Source: Lethocerus indicus
Lineage: Eukaryota > Arthropoda > Insecta > Hemiptera > Belostomatidae
DNA length: 64,000 bases
Assembly: GCA_019843655.1 (NCBI GenBank)
Contig: JACDQD010000004.1
Location: 33,402,940 to 33,466,939 of the forward strand
Direction of reading: 5' to 3'
The notes under the pieces: model-generated
The model's input: only the letters and a program-made list of their open reading frames with translations
Databases searched by the model: none
Told to the model about the DNA's origin: nothing
Position numbers and translations under genes: made by a program
Shown: positions 35,855-47,839 of the stretch, piece after piece
Layout of the letters: the number at the start of each line of letters is the position of its first letter
How positions within the stretch are numbered: position 1 is the first letter of the stretch

Positions 35855-36505
35855 TACATACCTACCTACATACCCACCCACCTATCCCACCCATCCTATC
35901 TATCCATCAATCCATCCAATCCATCTATCCATCGATCCATCCACCTATCTATCCATCTACTTACCATCCATCTATCTATCTATCCATCTATCCATCATCT
36001 ATCCATCTATCCATCTATCTATCCATCCCATCTATCCATCTATCCATATCGATCCATCTATCCATCCATCCATCTATCTATCCATCTACCTACCTATCCA
36101 TCTCCTATCTATCTATCCATCTATCCATCTATCCATCTATCTATATATCCATCTACCTACCTACCTATCTATCACCCATCCACCCATCCATCTATCTATC
36201 TATCTATCCATATCTATATCCATCCACCTATCTTATCACTATAAGACTCACTTCTTTTCCGCCTCCAGCCTGTCAATGGCCGCCTGTTGGTCGGCGACCA
36301 GCGCCCTCAGCGTGACCACCTCCCGGGCCTGCTCTTCCCTCAACCTCTGCAGGCTTGACGCCTTCGTCCTCAGTTCCATGTCCAGCGCCGACATCTGTTC
36401 AGACACCTGCCTCTCCACCTCCTATACACAGAAGAAACAAGAAGTTGACGGACAGAAACAAGGACGATTTAATAGTCTGAATTAAAGTCTGTTACTATAT
36501 GTTAT

Positions 36506-36591
<86 letters not shown>

Positions 36592-39500
36592 TAAATAGCT
36601 CCTGGTTTGGTCTTTTAGGTGTATACATCTTAATATTATTATCTTTCATATATATATATATATGCCCGAGATGGCGCCAGCTTCTGGTCGCTGAGCCCCG
36701 ACTGACCTTTATCTGCGTCTTGACGTCCTCCAGCCGGGTGCCCAGTCTGGCCTCCTCAGTCTTCCGGTTGAGCTGCCTCAGTAGCGACTCCTGGGAGGCG
36801 ACCAGTTCGCCGGAAAAGGCGACTGCGCCGCCCAATTCCCTCCTCAACTCCTCGTTGGACGTTCGGCCGCCGCCAGCCTCTTCGCCGAATCCTCCAGTCT
36901 GGATTCCAGCCGGCTGGCGCAGGAAACACACACATCGTTATGCAAAAACTGACCTCCTAATATGATATATATATTTTTTTAAAAGACATTGAGGTCTATA
37001 CAATAGCCATAATTCAACTTGTAAGTAAAAGTAGTACAATAACATTTATGTAACCCTCATCCCTTTCCCATCCTACAAAACTGCCATCTAACTCCCTTTT
37101 TCACATCAAAACTCCCTCTAATTTCCTTTTCACATAAAAAACTGCTCCCTAACTCCCATTTCGCATCAAAAAACTGCCCTCTAACTCCCCTTTGACATCA
37201 AGAACTCTCTCTTCACATCAGAAACTGACCCCTAACTCTCTTTTCACGTCAAAAACTGCCCTCTAACTCCCTTTTGACAGGAACTCTCCTATAACTCTCT
37301 CTTCACATCAAAAACTTCCCCCTACCACGCATTTCACATCAAGAACTTCCTCCAGAACTCCATTTCAACATCAAGAACTCTCCTATAACACTCTGTTCAC
37401 ATCAAAACCTGCCCCCTAACTCTCTTTTCACATAAAAAACGCCCTCTAACCCCCATTTTACAACATAAACTGCTCCCTAACTCTCTTTTCACGTCGCAAA
37501 ACTGCCCCGTAACTCTTTTCGCATTAGTAAACCCACCTCGAAAAATTTTCTTTTCCTCCGCCAAACTGCCCTCTGTTTAGCACGAAAAACACGCTTGCAA
37601 CTCTTTTTTTTCACAAAAGCAAAAGCTCACTTTTGCTCACAAACAGGTATATCAAATTAGTTTAAATTATTGTTATATATTAGAAACCCTGGTCTAGCAA
37701 AAGACAGAAACATCACGAACCTACAGAAAGTAGTAATGTACCTGATCGAACCGAAAGCAGTAAAGTACTTTACCGACCTGATGGAGGACTGCATGCAGTT
37801 GTTCCTCTCGGTCAGCTTCTGGCCGTCTGCGAGCAGTGAGGCGGAGCCGGCCTCGCTTTCGGCCAGCGCTGACTCCAGAGCCGCTATCCTCTTTATGGAA
37901 CTTTCCCGCTCCGCCTCGTACCTGGACTTCAGCTCCTCGAACAACCTTTCGGGAAAAAAATAATAAAACAATGCTATATTAACGAATTAACAGTCAAATG
38001 TCGATTCTATCCAAGCCCCCCGTTTTGTCTCAAACTTGCGGTGAGAATAGCCACGAAAAGCTATCCGGTTGACAACTAAGCAATTAAGCGAATTCAACCC
38101 GAACCAAGTGGCGTTGTACATCCTTTTTAAGTCACGTCTTTGCACAGATAAGATTCTTCGATCACGTTGTTATTCGTCCCGACAGATCTAACAATCTGAC
38201 AAAGCCTCAAACGGGACTGCGGTGTCGGGTACCGGTTCGCGAAATTCGGTCTCCTGGGGGAAATTGTTGACCAAAAGACGGTTTTAGGCGCATAATCAGC
38301 CCCAAAACCCCATTTACTGGCCCAAAACAGTATTTTCGAGCCCATTTTGGGCCTAAAAACCCCATTTTTGGTCCAATTTTGTGCCTAAAAACACCATTTA
38401 TTGGCCCAAAAACAGTATTTCCGAGACCTTTTGGGCCTAAAAACCGAATTTTTGGGCCAATTTTGCGCCTAAAAACCCCATTTTTTGGCCTACGAATCGC
38501 ATTCTAGAGCCGATTTCGCGCCTTAAAACTTCATTTTCGGGCCTAAAAGTTGCATTTTTTGACCGATTTTGTCCAAAAATTTAAAGCAAAAATGGCTCAA
38601 AAATCCGGTTATAAGTCCTAATAATTCGGTTTTTAGGCACAAAAATGTGGTTTTTTAGCTCCAAAATTAGGGTATTTAGGCGCAAAATCGGCACAAAAAT
38701 GCGATTTTTAGGACCAAAAATGGGGTTTTTAGGCACAAAAATATCGCATTTAGGTTTTACGAAAATTTTCTCAGATCGATCCCATATTCCACCCACAAGT
38801 GTCCCAAAGTGAGTTACACTTGCCCCTAAAACGGCGGGTTGAAAATCGAAAATTTAGGTTTTTCGAAAATTTTCACAGATCGATCCCATATTCCACCCAC
38901 AAGTGTCCCAAAGTGAGTTACACTTGCCCCTAAAACGGCGGGTTGAAAATCGAAAATTTAGGTTTTTCGAAAATTTTCTCAGATCGATCCCATATTCCAC
39001 CCACAAGTGTCCCAAAGTGAGTTACACTTGCCCTAAACGGCGGGTTGAAAATCGAAAATTTAGGTTTTTCGAAAATTTTCACAGATCGATCCCATATTCC
39101 ACCCACAAGTGTCCCAAAGTGAGTTACACTTGCCCCTAAAACGGCGGGTTGAAAATCGAAAATTTAGGTTTTTCGAAAATTTTCTCAGATCGATCCCATA
39201 TTCCACCCACAAGTGTCCTAAAGTGAGTTACACTTGCCCCTAAAACGGCGGGTTGAAAATCGAAAATTTAGGTTTTTCGAAAATTTTCTCAGATCGATCC
39301 CATATTCCACCCACAAGTGTCCCAAAGTGAGTTACACTTGCCCCTAAAACGGCGGGTTGAAAAACGAAAATTTAGGTTTTTCGAAAATTTTCACAGATCG
39401 ATCCCATATTCCACCCACAAGTGTCCCAAAGTGAGTTACACTTGCCCCTAAAACGGCGGGTTGAAAATCGAAAATTTAGGTTTTTCGAAAATTTTCTCAG

Positions 39501-42500
39501 ATCGATCCCATATTCCACCCACAAGTGTCCCAAAGTGAGTTACACTTGCCCCTAAAACGGCGGGTTGAAAATCGAAAATTTAGGTTTTTCGAAAATTTTC
39601 TCAGATCGATCCCATATTCCACCCACAAGTGTCCCAAAGTGAGTTACACTTGCCCCTAAAACGGCGGGTTGAAAATCGAAAATTTAGGTTTTTCGAAAAT
39701 TTTCTCAGATCGATCCCATATTCCACCCACAAGTGTCCCAAAGTGAGTTACACTTGCCCCTAAAACGGCGGGTTGAAAATCGAAAATTTAGGTTTTTCGA
39801 AAATTTTCTCAGATCGATCCCATATTCCACCCACAAGTGTCCCAAAGTGAGTTACACTTGCCCCTAAAACGGCGGGTTGAAAATCGAAAATTTAGGTTTT
39901 TCGAAAATTTTCTCAGATCGATCCCATATTCCACCCACAAGTGTCCCAAAGTGAGTTACACTTGCCCCTAAAACGGCGGGTTGAAAATCGAAAATTTAGG
40001 TTTTTCGAAAATTTACTCAGATCGATCCCATATTCCACCCACAAGTGTCCCAAAGTGAGTTACACTTGCCCCTAAAACGGCGGGTTGAAAATCGAAAATT
40101 TAGGTTTTTCGAAAATTTTCTCAGATCGATCCCATATTCCACCCACAAGTGTCCCAAAGTGAGTTACACTTGCCCCTAAAACGGCGGGTTGAAAATCGAA
40201 AATTTAGGTTTTTCGAAAATTTTCTCAGATCGATCCCATATTCCACCCACAAGTGTCCCAAAGTGAGTTACACTTGCCCCTAAAACGGCGGGTTGAAAAT
40301 CGAAAATTTAGGTTTTCGAAAATTTTCGAAAATTTTCTCAGATCGATCCCATATTCCACCCACAAGTGTCCCTAAGTGAAAATCGAAAATTATTTTCAAA
40401 ATTTTCTTGCCCTAAAACGGCGGGTTGAAAATCGAAAATTTAGGTTTTTCGAAAATTTTCTCAGATCGATCCCATATTCCACCCACAAGTGTCCCAAAGT
40501 GAGTTACACTTGCCCCTAAAACGGCGGGTTGAAAATCGAAAATTTAGGTTTTTCGAAAATTTTCTCAGATCGATCCCATATTCCACCCACAAGTGTCCCT
40601 AAGTGAGTTACACTTGCCCCTAAAACGGCGGGTTGAAAATCGAAAATTTAGGTTTTTCGAAAATTTTCTCAGATCGATCCCATATTCCACCCACAAGTGT
40701 CCCAAAGTGAGTTACACTTGCCCCTAAAAACGGGTTTTCGAAAATTTAGGTTGAAAATCGAAAATTTAGGTTTTCGAAAATTTTCTCAGATCGATCCCAT
40801 ATTCCACCCACAAGTGTTAAGTGAGTTACACTTCCCCTAAATGGCGGGTTGAAAATCGAAAATTTAGGTTTTCGAAAATTTTCTCAGATCGATCCCATAT
40901 TCCACCCACAAGTGTCCAAAGTGAGTTACACTTGCCCTAAAACGGCGGGTTGAAAATCGAAAATTTAGGTTTTCGAAAATTTTCTCAGATCGATCCCATA
41001 TTCCACCCACAAGTGTCCTAAGTGAGTTACACTTGCCCCTAAACGGCGGGTTGAAAATCGAAAATTAATGTTTTCGAAAATTTTTCTCAGATCGATCCAT
41101 ATTCCACCCACAAGTGTCTAAGTGAGTTACACATTGAAAATCGAAAATTTAGGTTTTCGAAAATTTTCTCAGATCGATCCCATATTCCACCCAGTGTCCC
41201 TAAAGTGAGTTACACTTGCCCTAAAATGGCGGGTTGAAAATCGAAAATTTAGGTTTTCGAAAATTTTCTCAGATCGATCCCATATTCCACCCACAAGTGT
41301 CCCTATGAGTTACACTTGCCCTAAAACGGCGGGTTGAAAATCGATAAAATTTAGGTTTTCGAAAATTTTCTCAGATCGATCCCATATTCCACCCACAAGT
41401 GCCTAAGTGAGTTTACACTTTAAAATGCGGGTTGAAAATCTTTTCGATTTTGGGTCGAAAAACCGCCTTTTCCGATTTTTCTAGATCCATGATTGGGTCC
41501 TAAGTAGTTACACCCCTTGGCGGTTAAAATCGAAAACCGCCTTTATTTTGGTTTTTTTTGGAAAACCGCCTATTTTGCGATTTTGGACTTTTTCGAGAAA
41601 AAACGGCCATTTTGGATCATAACCATATTTTTTGCCTTTTGGTCCAAAAACCGCCTTTTGAGGTCCTAAAACCGCCTTTTGGAAAAACCGCCCGATTTTG
41701 GGTTTTCTAAAACCGCCTTTTGGTTGATTTTGTCTAAAAACCGCCTTAGGTCGATTTTGGGCCTTTTGGGTCCTAAAACCCGCCTTTTTAGATTTTGGTC
41801 CTAAAACCGCCATTTTGGGTCTTGAGCCGGTTCTAAAAACCGCCTTTTAGTCTAAAACCGCCATTTTTGGTCCTAAAACCGCCTTTTTGGGTCCCGATTT
41901 TGGGTCTAAAACCGCCTTTTTGGCCCGATTTTGGCTAAAACCGCCTTTTTGGTCTAAAACCGCCTTTTGGTCGATTTTGGCCTAAAACCGCCTTTTTGGG
42001 CCGATTTTGGCTAAAAAACCGCCTTTTGGACAATTTTGGTCTAAAACCCTATTTTGGTCTAAAACCGCCTTTTTGGACTCTAAAACCGCCTTTTGGTTAT
42101 CTAACCGCCTCGATTTTGGCCTAAAACAGCCTTTTTGGGTCTAAAAACCGCCTTTTTAGGGCCGATTTTGGTCTAAAACCGCCTTTTGGACCCACATTTG
42201 GGCCGATCTAAAACCGCCTTTTTGGGTCGATTTTGGCCTAAAACCGCCTTTTAGGATTTTTGGATCTAAAACCGCCTTTTGGATTTTGGGTCTAAAACCG
42301 CCTTTGGTTTTGGTCTAAAACCGCCTTTTTATGGGTCGATTTTGGCCTAAAAAACACGCCATTTTGGGTCTAAAACCGCCTTTTAGGGCCGATTTTGGGT
42401 CTAAAACCGCCTTTTTGGGTCTACTTTTTGGACCAAAATCGCCTTTTGGGTCTAAAACCCGCCTTTTGAGGAATTTTGGGTCTAAAACCGCCTTTTGGGT

Positions 42501-45500
42501 CGATTTGGCCTAAAACCGCCTTATTAGGGCCTTTTGATCTAAAACCGCCTTTTGGACCGATTTTGGGCCTAAAACCGCCTTTTGGCCGATCTAAAACCGC
42601 CCATTTTGGCCTAAAACGGCCATTTTGGAACTAAAACCGCCTTTTGGGCCTTTTGGCCGATTTTGGGTCTAAAACCGCCTTTTTGGGTCGATTTTGGCCT
42701 AAAACAGCCTTTTGGGTCTAAAAACCGCCTTTTGGACCGATTTTGGGTCTAAAACCGTCTTTTTGGACCCAATTTTGATATAAAACCGCCTATTTTGGGT
42801 CGATTTTGGCCTAAAACCGCCTTTTGGGTCGATTTTGGCCTAAAACCGCCTTTTGGGCCGATTTTGGGTCTAAAACCGCCTTTTATGGGTCGATAAACGG
42901 CCATTTTGGACCTAAAACCGCCTTTTGGGTCGATTTTGGCCTAAAACCGCCTTTTGGGCCGATTTTGGGTCTAAAACCGCCTTTTATGGGTCGATAAACG
43001 GCCATTTTGGACCTAAAACCGCCTTTTTCGGTCTAAAACTGCCTTTTGGACCAAAAACCGACTTTTGGGTCGATTTTGGCCTAAAACAGCCTTTTTGATT
43101 TTGGCCTAAAACCTCCTTTTTGGTCCGATTTTGGACCTAAAACCGCCTTTTGGGTCGATTTTGGCCTAAAACCGCCATTTTGGTCTAAAATCACCTTTTG
43201 GACCCATTTTTGGGTCTTAAAACCGGGGTTAAAACGCCTTTTGACCCATTTTGGGCTAAAACCGCCTTTTTGGGCCGATTTTGGACCTATAACCCGCCTT
43301 TTTGGACCATGTTTGGGTCTAAAATCTCTTTTTTGGGCCGATTTTGCGCCTAAAAACCGACTTTTTGCGTCGATTTTGGGCCTAAAACTGCTTTTAGGGT
43401 CTATTCTGGGTCTAAAAACCGCCTTTCTGGGCCGATTTTGGGTTTAAAAACCGTATTATCGTGACTATTTTGCGCTTAAAAACCGTATTTTCGGGACGAT
43501 TTTGCGCTTAATAACCCTCCTTTTGGGGATTTTCCTTTTAAAAACCGCCTTCTTTGGTCGATTTTACGTCTAAAAACCGCAGATTTGAGCGGATTGTGCG
43601 CCTAAAAACCGTTTTTATTCCGAGTTTGCGCCTAAAAACCGCTCTTTTGGGGCAAGTTTGCGTGTAATTACACCTTTTTGGGACCAATTTGCGCCGAAAA
43701 ACCACATTTTTGAGCCTAAAAACAGCATTTTTGGGGTGATTTTGTGCCTAATAACCGCATTTTTGGGCCGATTTTGCGCCTAAAGGCCACATGTTTAGGC
43801 CGAAAACTGGTCTTAAACCTCCAAATTGACCCTGAAATAGGTTTTAAGTCATGAAATTGGCCCTGAAGTGCGATTTAATACCACATAATTGGAACCTAAT
43901 GGAATTTACCTTGAATTACAGTAGATTTCGGGTGTTTCTATTTCCTCTCGCTGGTTTGGTCTTTTGCTAGACCGGTTTCGGCTGCTCGCCATCTTCAGTA
44001 GCGGTGTCAGTCACTTTTTTCAAAAGAGCGAACCGGTGAGAGGAGACAGAAACACACGAAATCTAAGGTTTTACACACTTGGATCAGTCCTGAAATGAGA
44101 TTTCACACCGTAAAATTGGCTCTTCCCACATGTCAATTGTTGACTTATAATACGGTGTATTTACCTCTTACACTCGTTGATGGACGCCATATGTACCGAC
44201 TGCGGTATTTTGGTGTCCAGCTGTTCCTTGAGGCGCTGGCATTCTTCTTGAAGACACGAGAATCTGCCCTTAAGCACGAACAGTTCTGTCCTGGCGGCCT
44301 GTGCCCTCTCCGAGGCTTCATCCCGTTCCGAACAGCATTCGTTCACTTGAAACAAACACACAGCGCAGCGAAAGGTGAAAATCACGCAAGTAGGATATTT
44401 TTTGACGAACTTGTCAGGATTTACGCTACCGAATTCTGTTGTTGAAACTGTAAAAAATACAATAAGCAACATTGTGGTACAAGCACCAACAACAATGGAG
44501 GAGAAACCCACTGGTTTCCCCCTTTTTTTGTTTCTATTTATTAAATTATTAAAGCTGTTGGTGGTGGACATAAACCAACCCGAAATGCTGTCCATGTAGT
44601 GGACAGTTGAGAAGGAGCTGCTTTGGCTAAGCTTTTTTTGCGTTCTCCACCTCCCATTTTTCGAGTAGGACTGTAAAATGGCAATGGATTTTTCTGAGAA
44701 AGGATCAATATTTGACTTTGAGAATAATTTTCACATCCAAACATACAACTTACACTTGATTTCATCTGGCAGTCATAAAAAATTGAAAAAAAAAATGTGT
44801 TTCTGAGCACGATCGTCAAATTAAAAGTGTTAAAACGTGTTAAAATTAAACTCAAAATATACTTTCGTTGGGAACAGCGCCTTCTGGCACTCGACTATGG
44901 ACACTGCCCTGAACGAACAGCGCCATTTGTATTTGCATTTTGGTATTAATAACTGTACGATAATGGTCATTAATTTGTTTGTTTTCTATGCGAATAGCTG
45001 CACATGCTTCTTGTGCGGATATTTTTTCACATAATCGAATACAATTACTCATAAATTTTGCCCCTATCATGGACAAATGGACAAATATAATCTGTGACGA
45101 TACAGAAGAATGAAAGATTCCGATAATAATGAAAAAAGACAGATACGTAGCGCTATTAAAAAAAATGTTGCAGGCTCCTGAGAGAGCAATTCATTTCTAG
45201 GCGCTCCGCACCGAAATGGGTTAAACATAAGGAAAAGGGTAAGATACGGAGAAATTGAAAGAACTACGAACCAAGTGACATTCTGAAAAAACACCAAAAG
45301 GGAGCTGAAAGCTATATCCATGGAACATACATGGAACGAGCAGCCAAGCTGCACATTCTAGTCGGCAATTAAATGTTTCAATAATTTCCTTTCGATTAGA
45401 ATTTCCCACTTACTTACTGACAATCGAGGGGAATTTCATATTATTCTGTAAAAACTCAAGGGGAATATACAAATTTTTGATTCGGTACTCACATTTTGAC

Positions 45501-45727
45501 TGGAAAGCCGATCTCAAGTCCTGGAATTTGGCGTGGCCGAGTTTAACTTGCCTCGCCAGTAGCTGGTTCTGTTCTCTGGCGACGGCCGCTTCCTTCTCCA
45601 GCGCCAACCACTCCGAATAGGTAACTTCGCCCTAACAAAACATCAGATAAAATTTAATAAGCGAACAACGAACAACCCTACAGTGTTTGGCATATTATTG
45701 TATGTTCGTTAACATTAATGATGTTAA

Positions 45728-45767
<40 letters not shown>

Positions 45768-46642
45768 CCTCATAAGCCAATTTGTAAATTATTTGTAATG
45801 TGCCCAGTTTCGTGAGAGAATAAAGCTGTGAAATTCGCCCCAGTGTGGTTATTACACGTCAATCTATCCCTCCCTCCCCGCGGATTACATTAAAAATTAC
45901 TTTTAACCCGGTCCTCCAGGTTACATATATATATATATATATATATAAGTCATTGAGAGGATTATGGCTCCATAACAACAAGTGAGATTCGATAAGTCCC
46001 TTTGCAAAATCCTTTATAATGTGTTATAATTTGGTATTATACAAGTTACAATATCTTTTTTGTAATAATTGATTTATAGTTGTGTTTGAATAAAAGTTCG
46101 TTTTTAAAAACGGCTTTGAGATTCGGGCTGGTTTAACTTTATATATATATATATATAATAGAAATGAATTTCAGGGACACTCAACATATATATTAGGGCG
46201 CGCGAAAGAAACCGTGCCTCACCTTTTTGTCGAGCTGGTCGAGAGCCTGGTGGAGCGCTTCGTTCTCCGCGACTATCCGCTTGCACTGTCCGACGATGCG
46301 GTCCATGTCGCGCCTGTAGTCGGACAACAACGCCTCCTGTTCCTCTATCGCCTGGTCGTACGCCTCCAGCAGTGGCGCCAACGCTACGGCCTCGCCGCTC
46401 CTCAACCACCGCGCCCTGTCGACATCACCTCCTGTTTTTAAAATTTAACTTTTATTTTCTCTTACATTCATATATAGATACATATATGTATAACCCAGGA
46501 GATTGAACAACAATACATTGTGCCCTATCAGCCTATACTGTAACTTGTATATAATTATGATATATATAATTTTTTGTAACCCTTTCTTATATAGCTCAAT
46601 TGACAGTTGATGGATAGTCATATGCTCACGATGAGTGAGCAG

Positions 46643-46679
<37 letters not shown>

Positions 46680-47158
46680 TGTCTGTCAGCTGGTGAAGTG
46701 TTGGTAAGAGTTACATTAGTTGTAGTAAAGATTGGAATTTTTAAATGACATTTTGGCCTGTATCGGGTGACGAGGCTGCTGGAGTGGGAACAATCGGCGG
46801 AAACATAATTTTATGTTTCAATTTTAGTTCCAAATGTGTAATGTTCAGTAAAACCATACTTCGGGAACCCGACTATACCAAAAAAGGATTATTCGATCTG
46901 GGGGGGGGGAGGGGAAGAGTTACATCTTCTGTCTCCATCCAGGGTATTAGGACCCTTTTCTTACAGCCATAAACCGGGAGATCGAATAATTCCTTTTTCC
47001 CCCTTTTTAAACCGAAACACTCGGCAGTTGAGTGTAGCCATTGAGTGTTGCAATATAGTTTCTCCGCGTGCTTCTATTGTGTATTCGTTTAGAGAATAAA
47101 ACCATTTCTTTGCTTTTGTTCATCCGTTGCTTACTTGATACCACGAATAACCTAAGTT

Positions 47159-47213
<55 letters not shown>

Positions 47214-47625
47214 TGCCGCAGTGCATACTGATTCACACACTGCTACTGAAGATGGCGAACAGTTGAAACCAGTCTGGCAAAAACGCCGGACCGCCGATTA
47301 CTGCCACTATTACTTATTTTCAATGCAAACTCAAGAATTACTGTATTTAGGATTCCCCCTTTACCGCCGAAACGTAAGTGTAGGAGATAGTTTTAGACTC
47401 AACTCTTCTGACGTTTTCACCGATGCCGGAATCCTCGCTAATCGTCGGCGGATCGTCCGCGGTACGCCCCGCAGCCGCCACTTTCTTCTCCCCCTCCCTG
47501 ACATCGCACTTCAAACGTCGCACGCGATCCTGCGATTTCTCAAGCTCGGCGTTCAACCTGCACAGTCGAAAAAAGAGAGAAGACGATTAAACATTAGTCG
47601 TAAAGACTGGACACTAAATATATAT

Positions 47626-47672
<47 letters not shown>

Positions 47673-47785
47673 AATTTTCCTGATGAATCTACCAAATTTA
47701 GAATTTTTAAATATACTGAATACAGAGGGGGACCTGAAAAATGTATATGCATTTCAATAATTGTTGCTCTTCTACAGATATTTTT

Positions 47786-47839
<54 letters not shown>

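Noticed and set aside
35783..36244. 153-codon Ser/His/Pro/Ile open frame
   Set aside because: Translation of the TA-CA-CATC microsatellite.
38755..41430. CRISPR-like regular repeats
   Set aside because: Monomers are contiguous 104-bp units without unique spacers, inside an intron of an animal gene.
41508..43447. Several Lys/Phe/Gly-rich open frames
   Set aside because: All lie in the minisatellite of CEP89 intron 7 and follow its unit length.
47068..47760. 230-codon open frame
   Set aside because: Long stretches are Ile-Tyr repeats from (TA)n, and the middle overlaps CEP89 exon 4 on the other strand.
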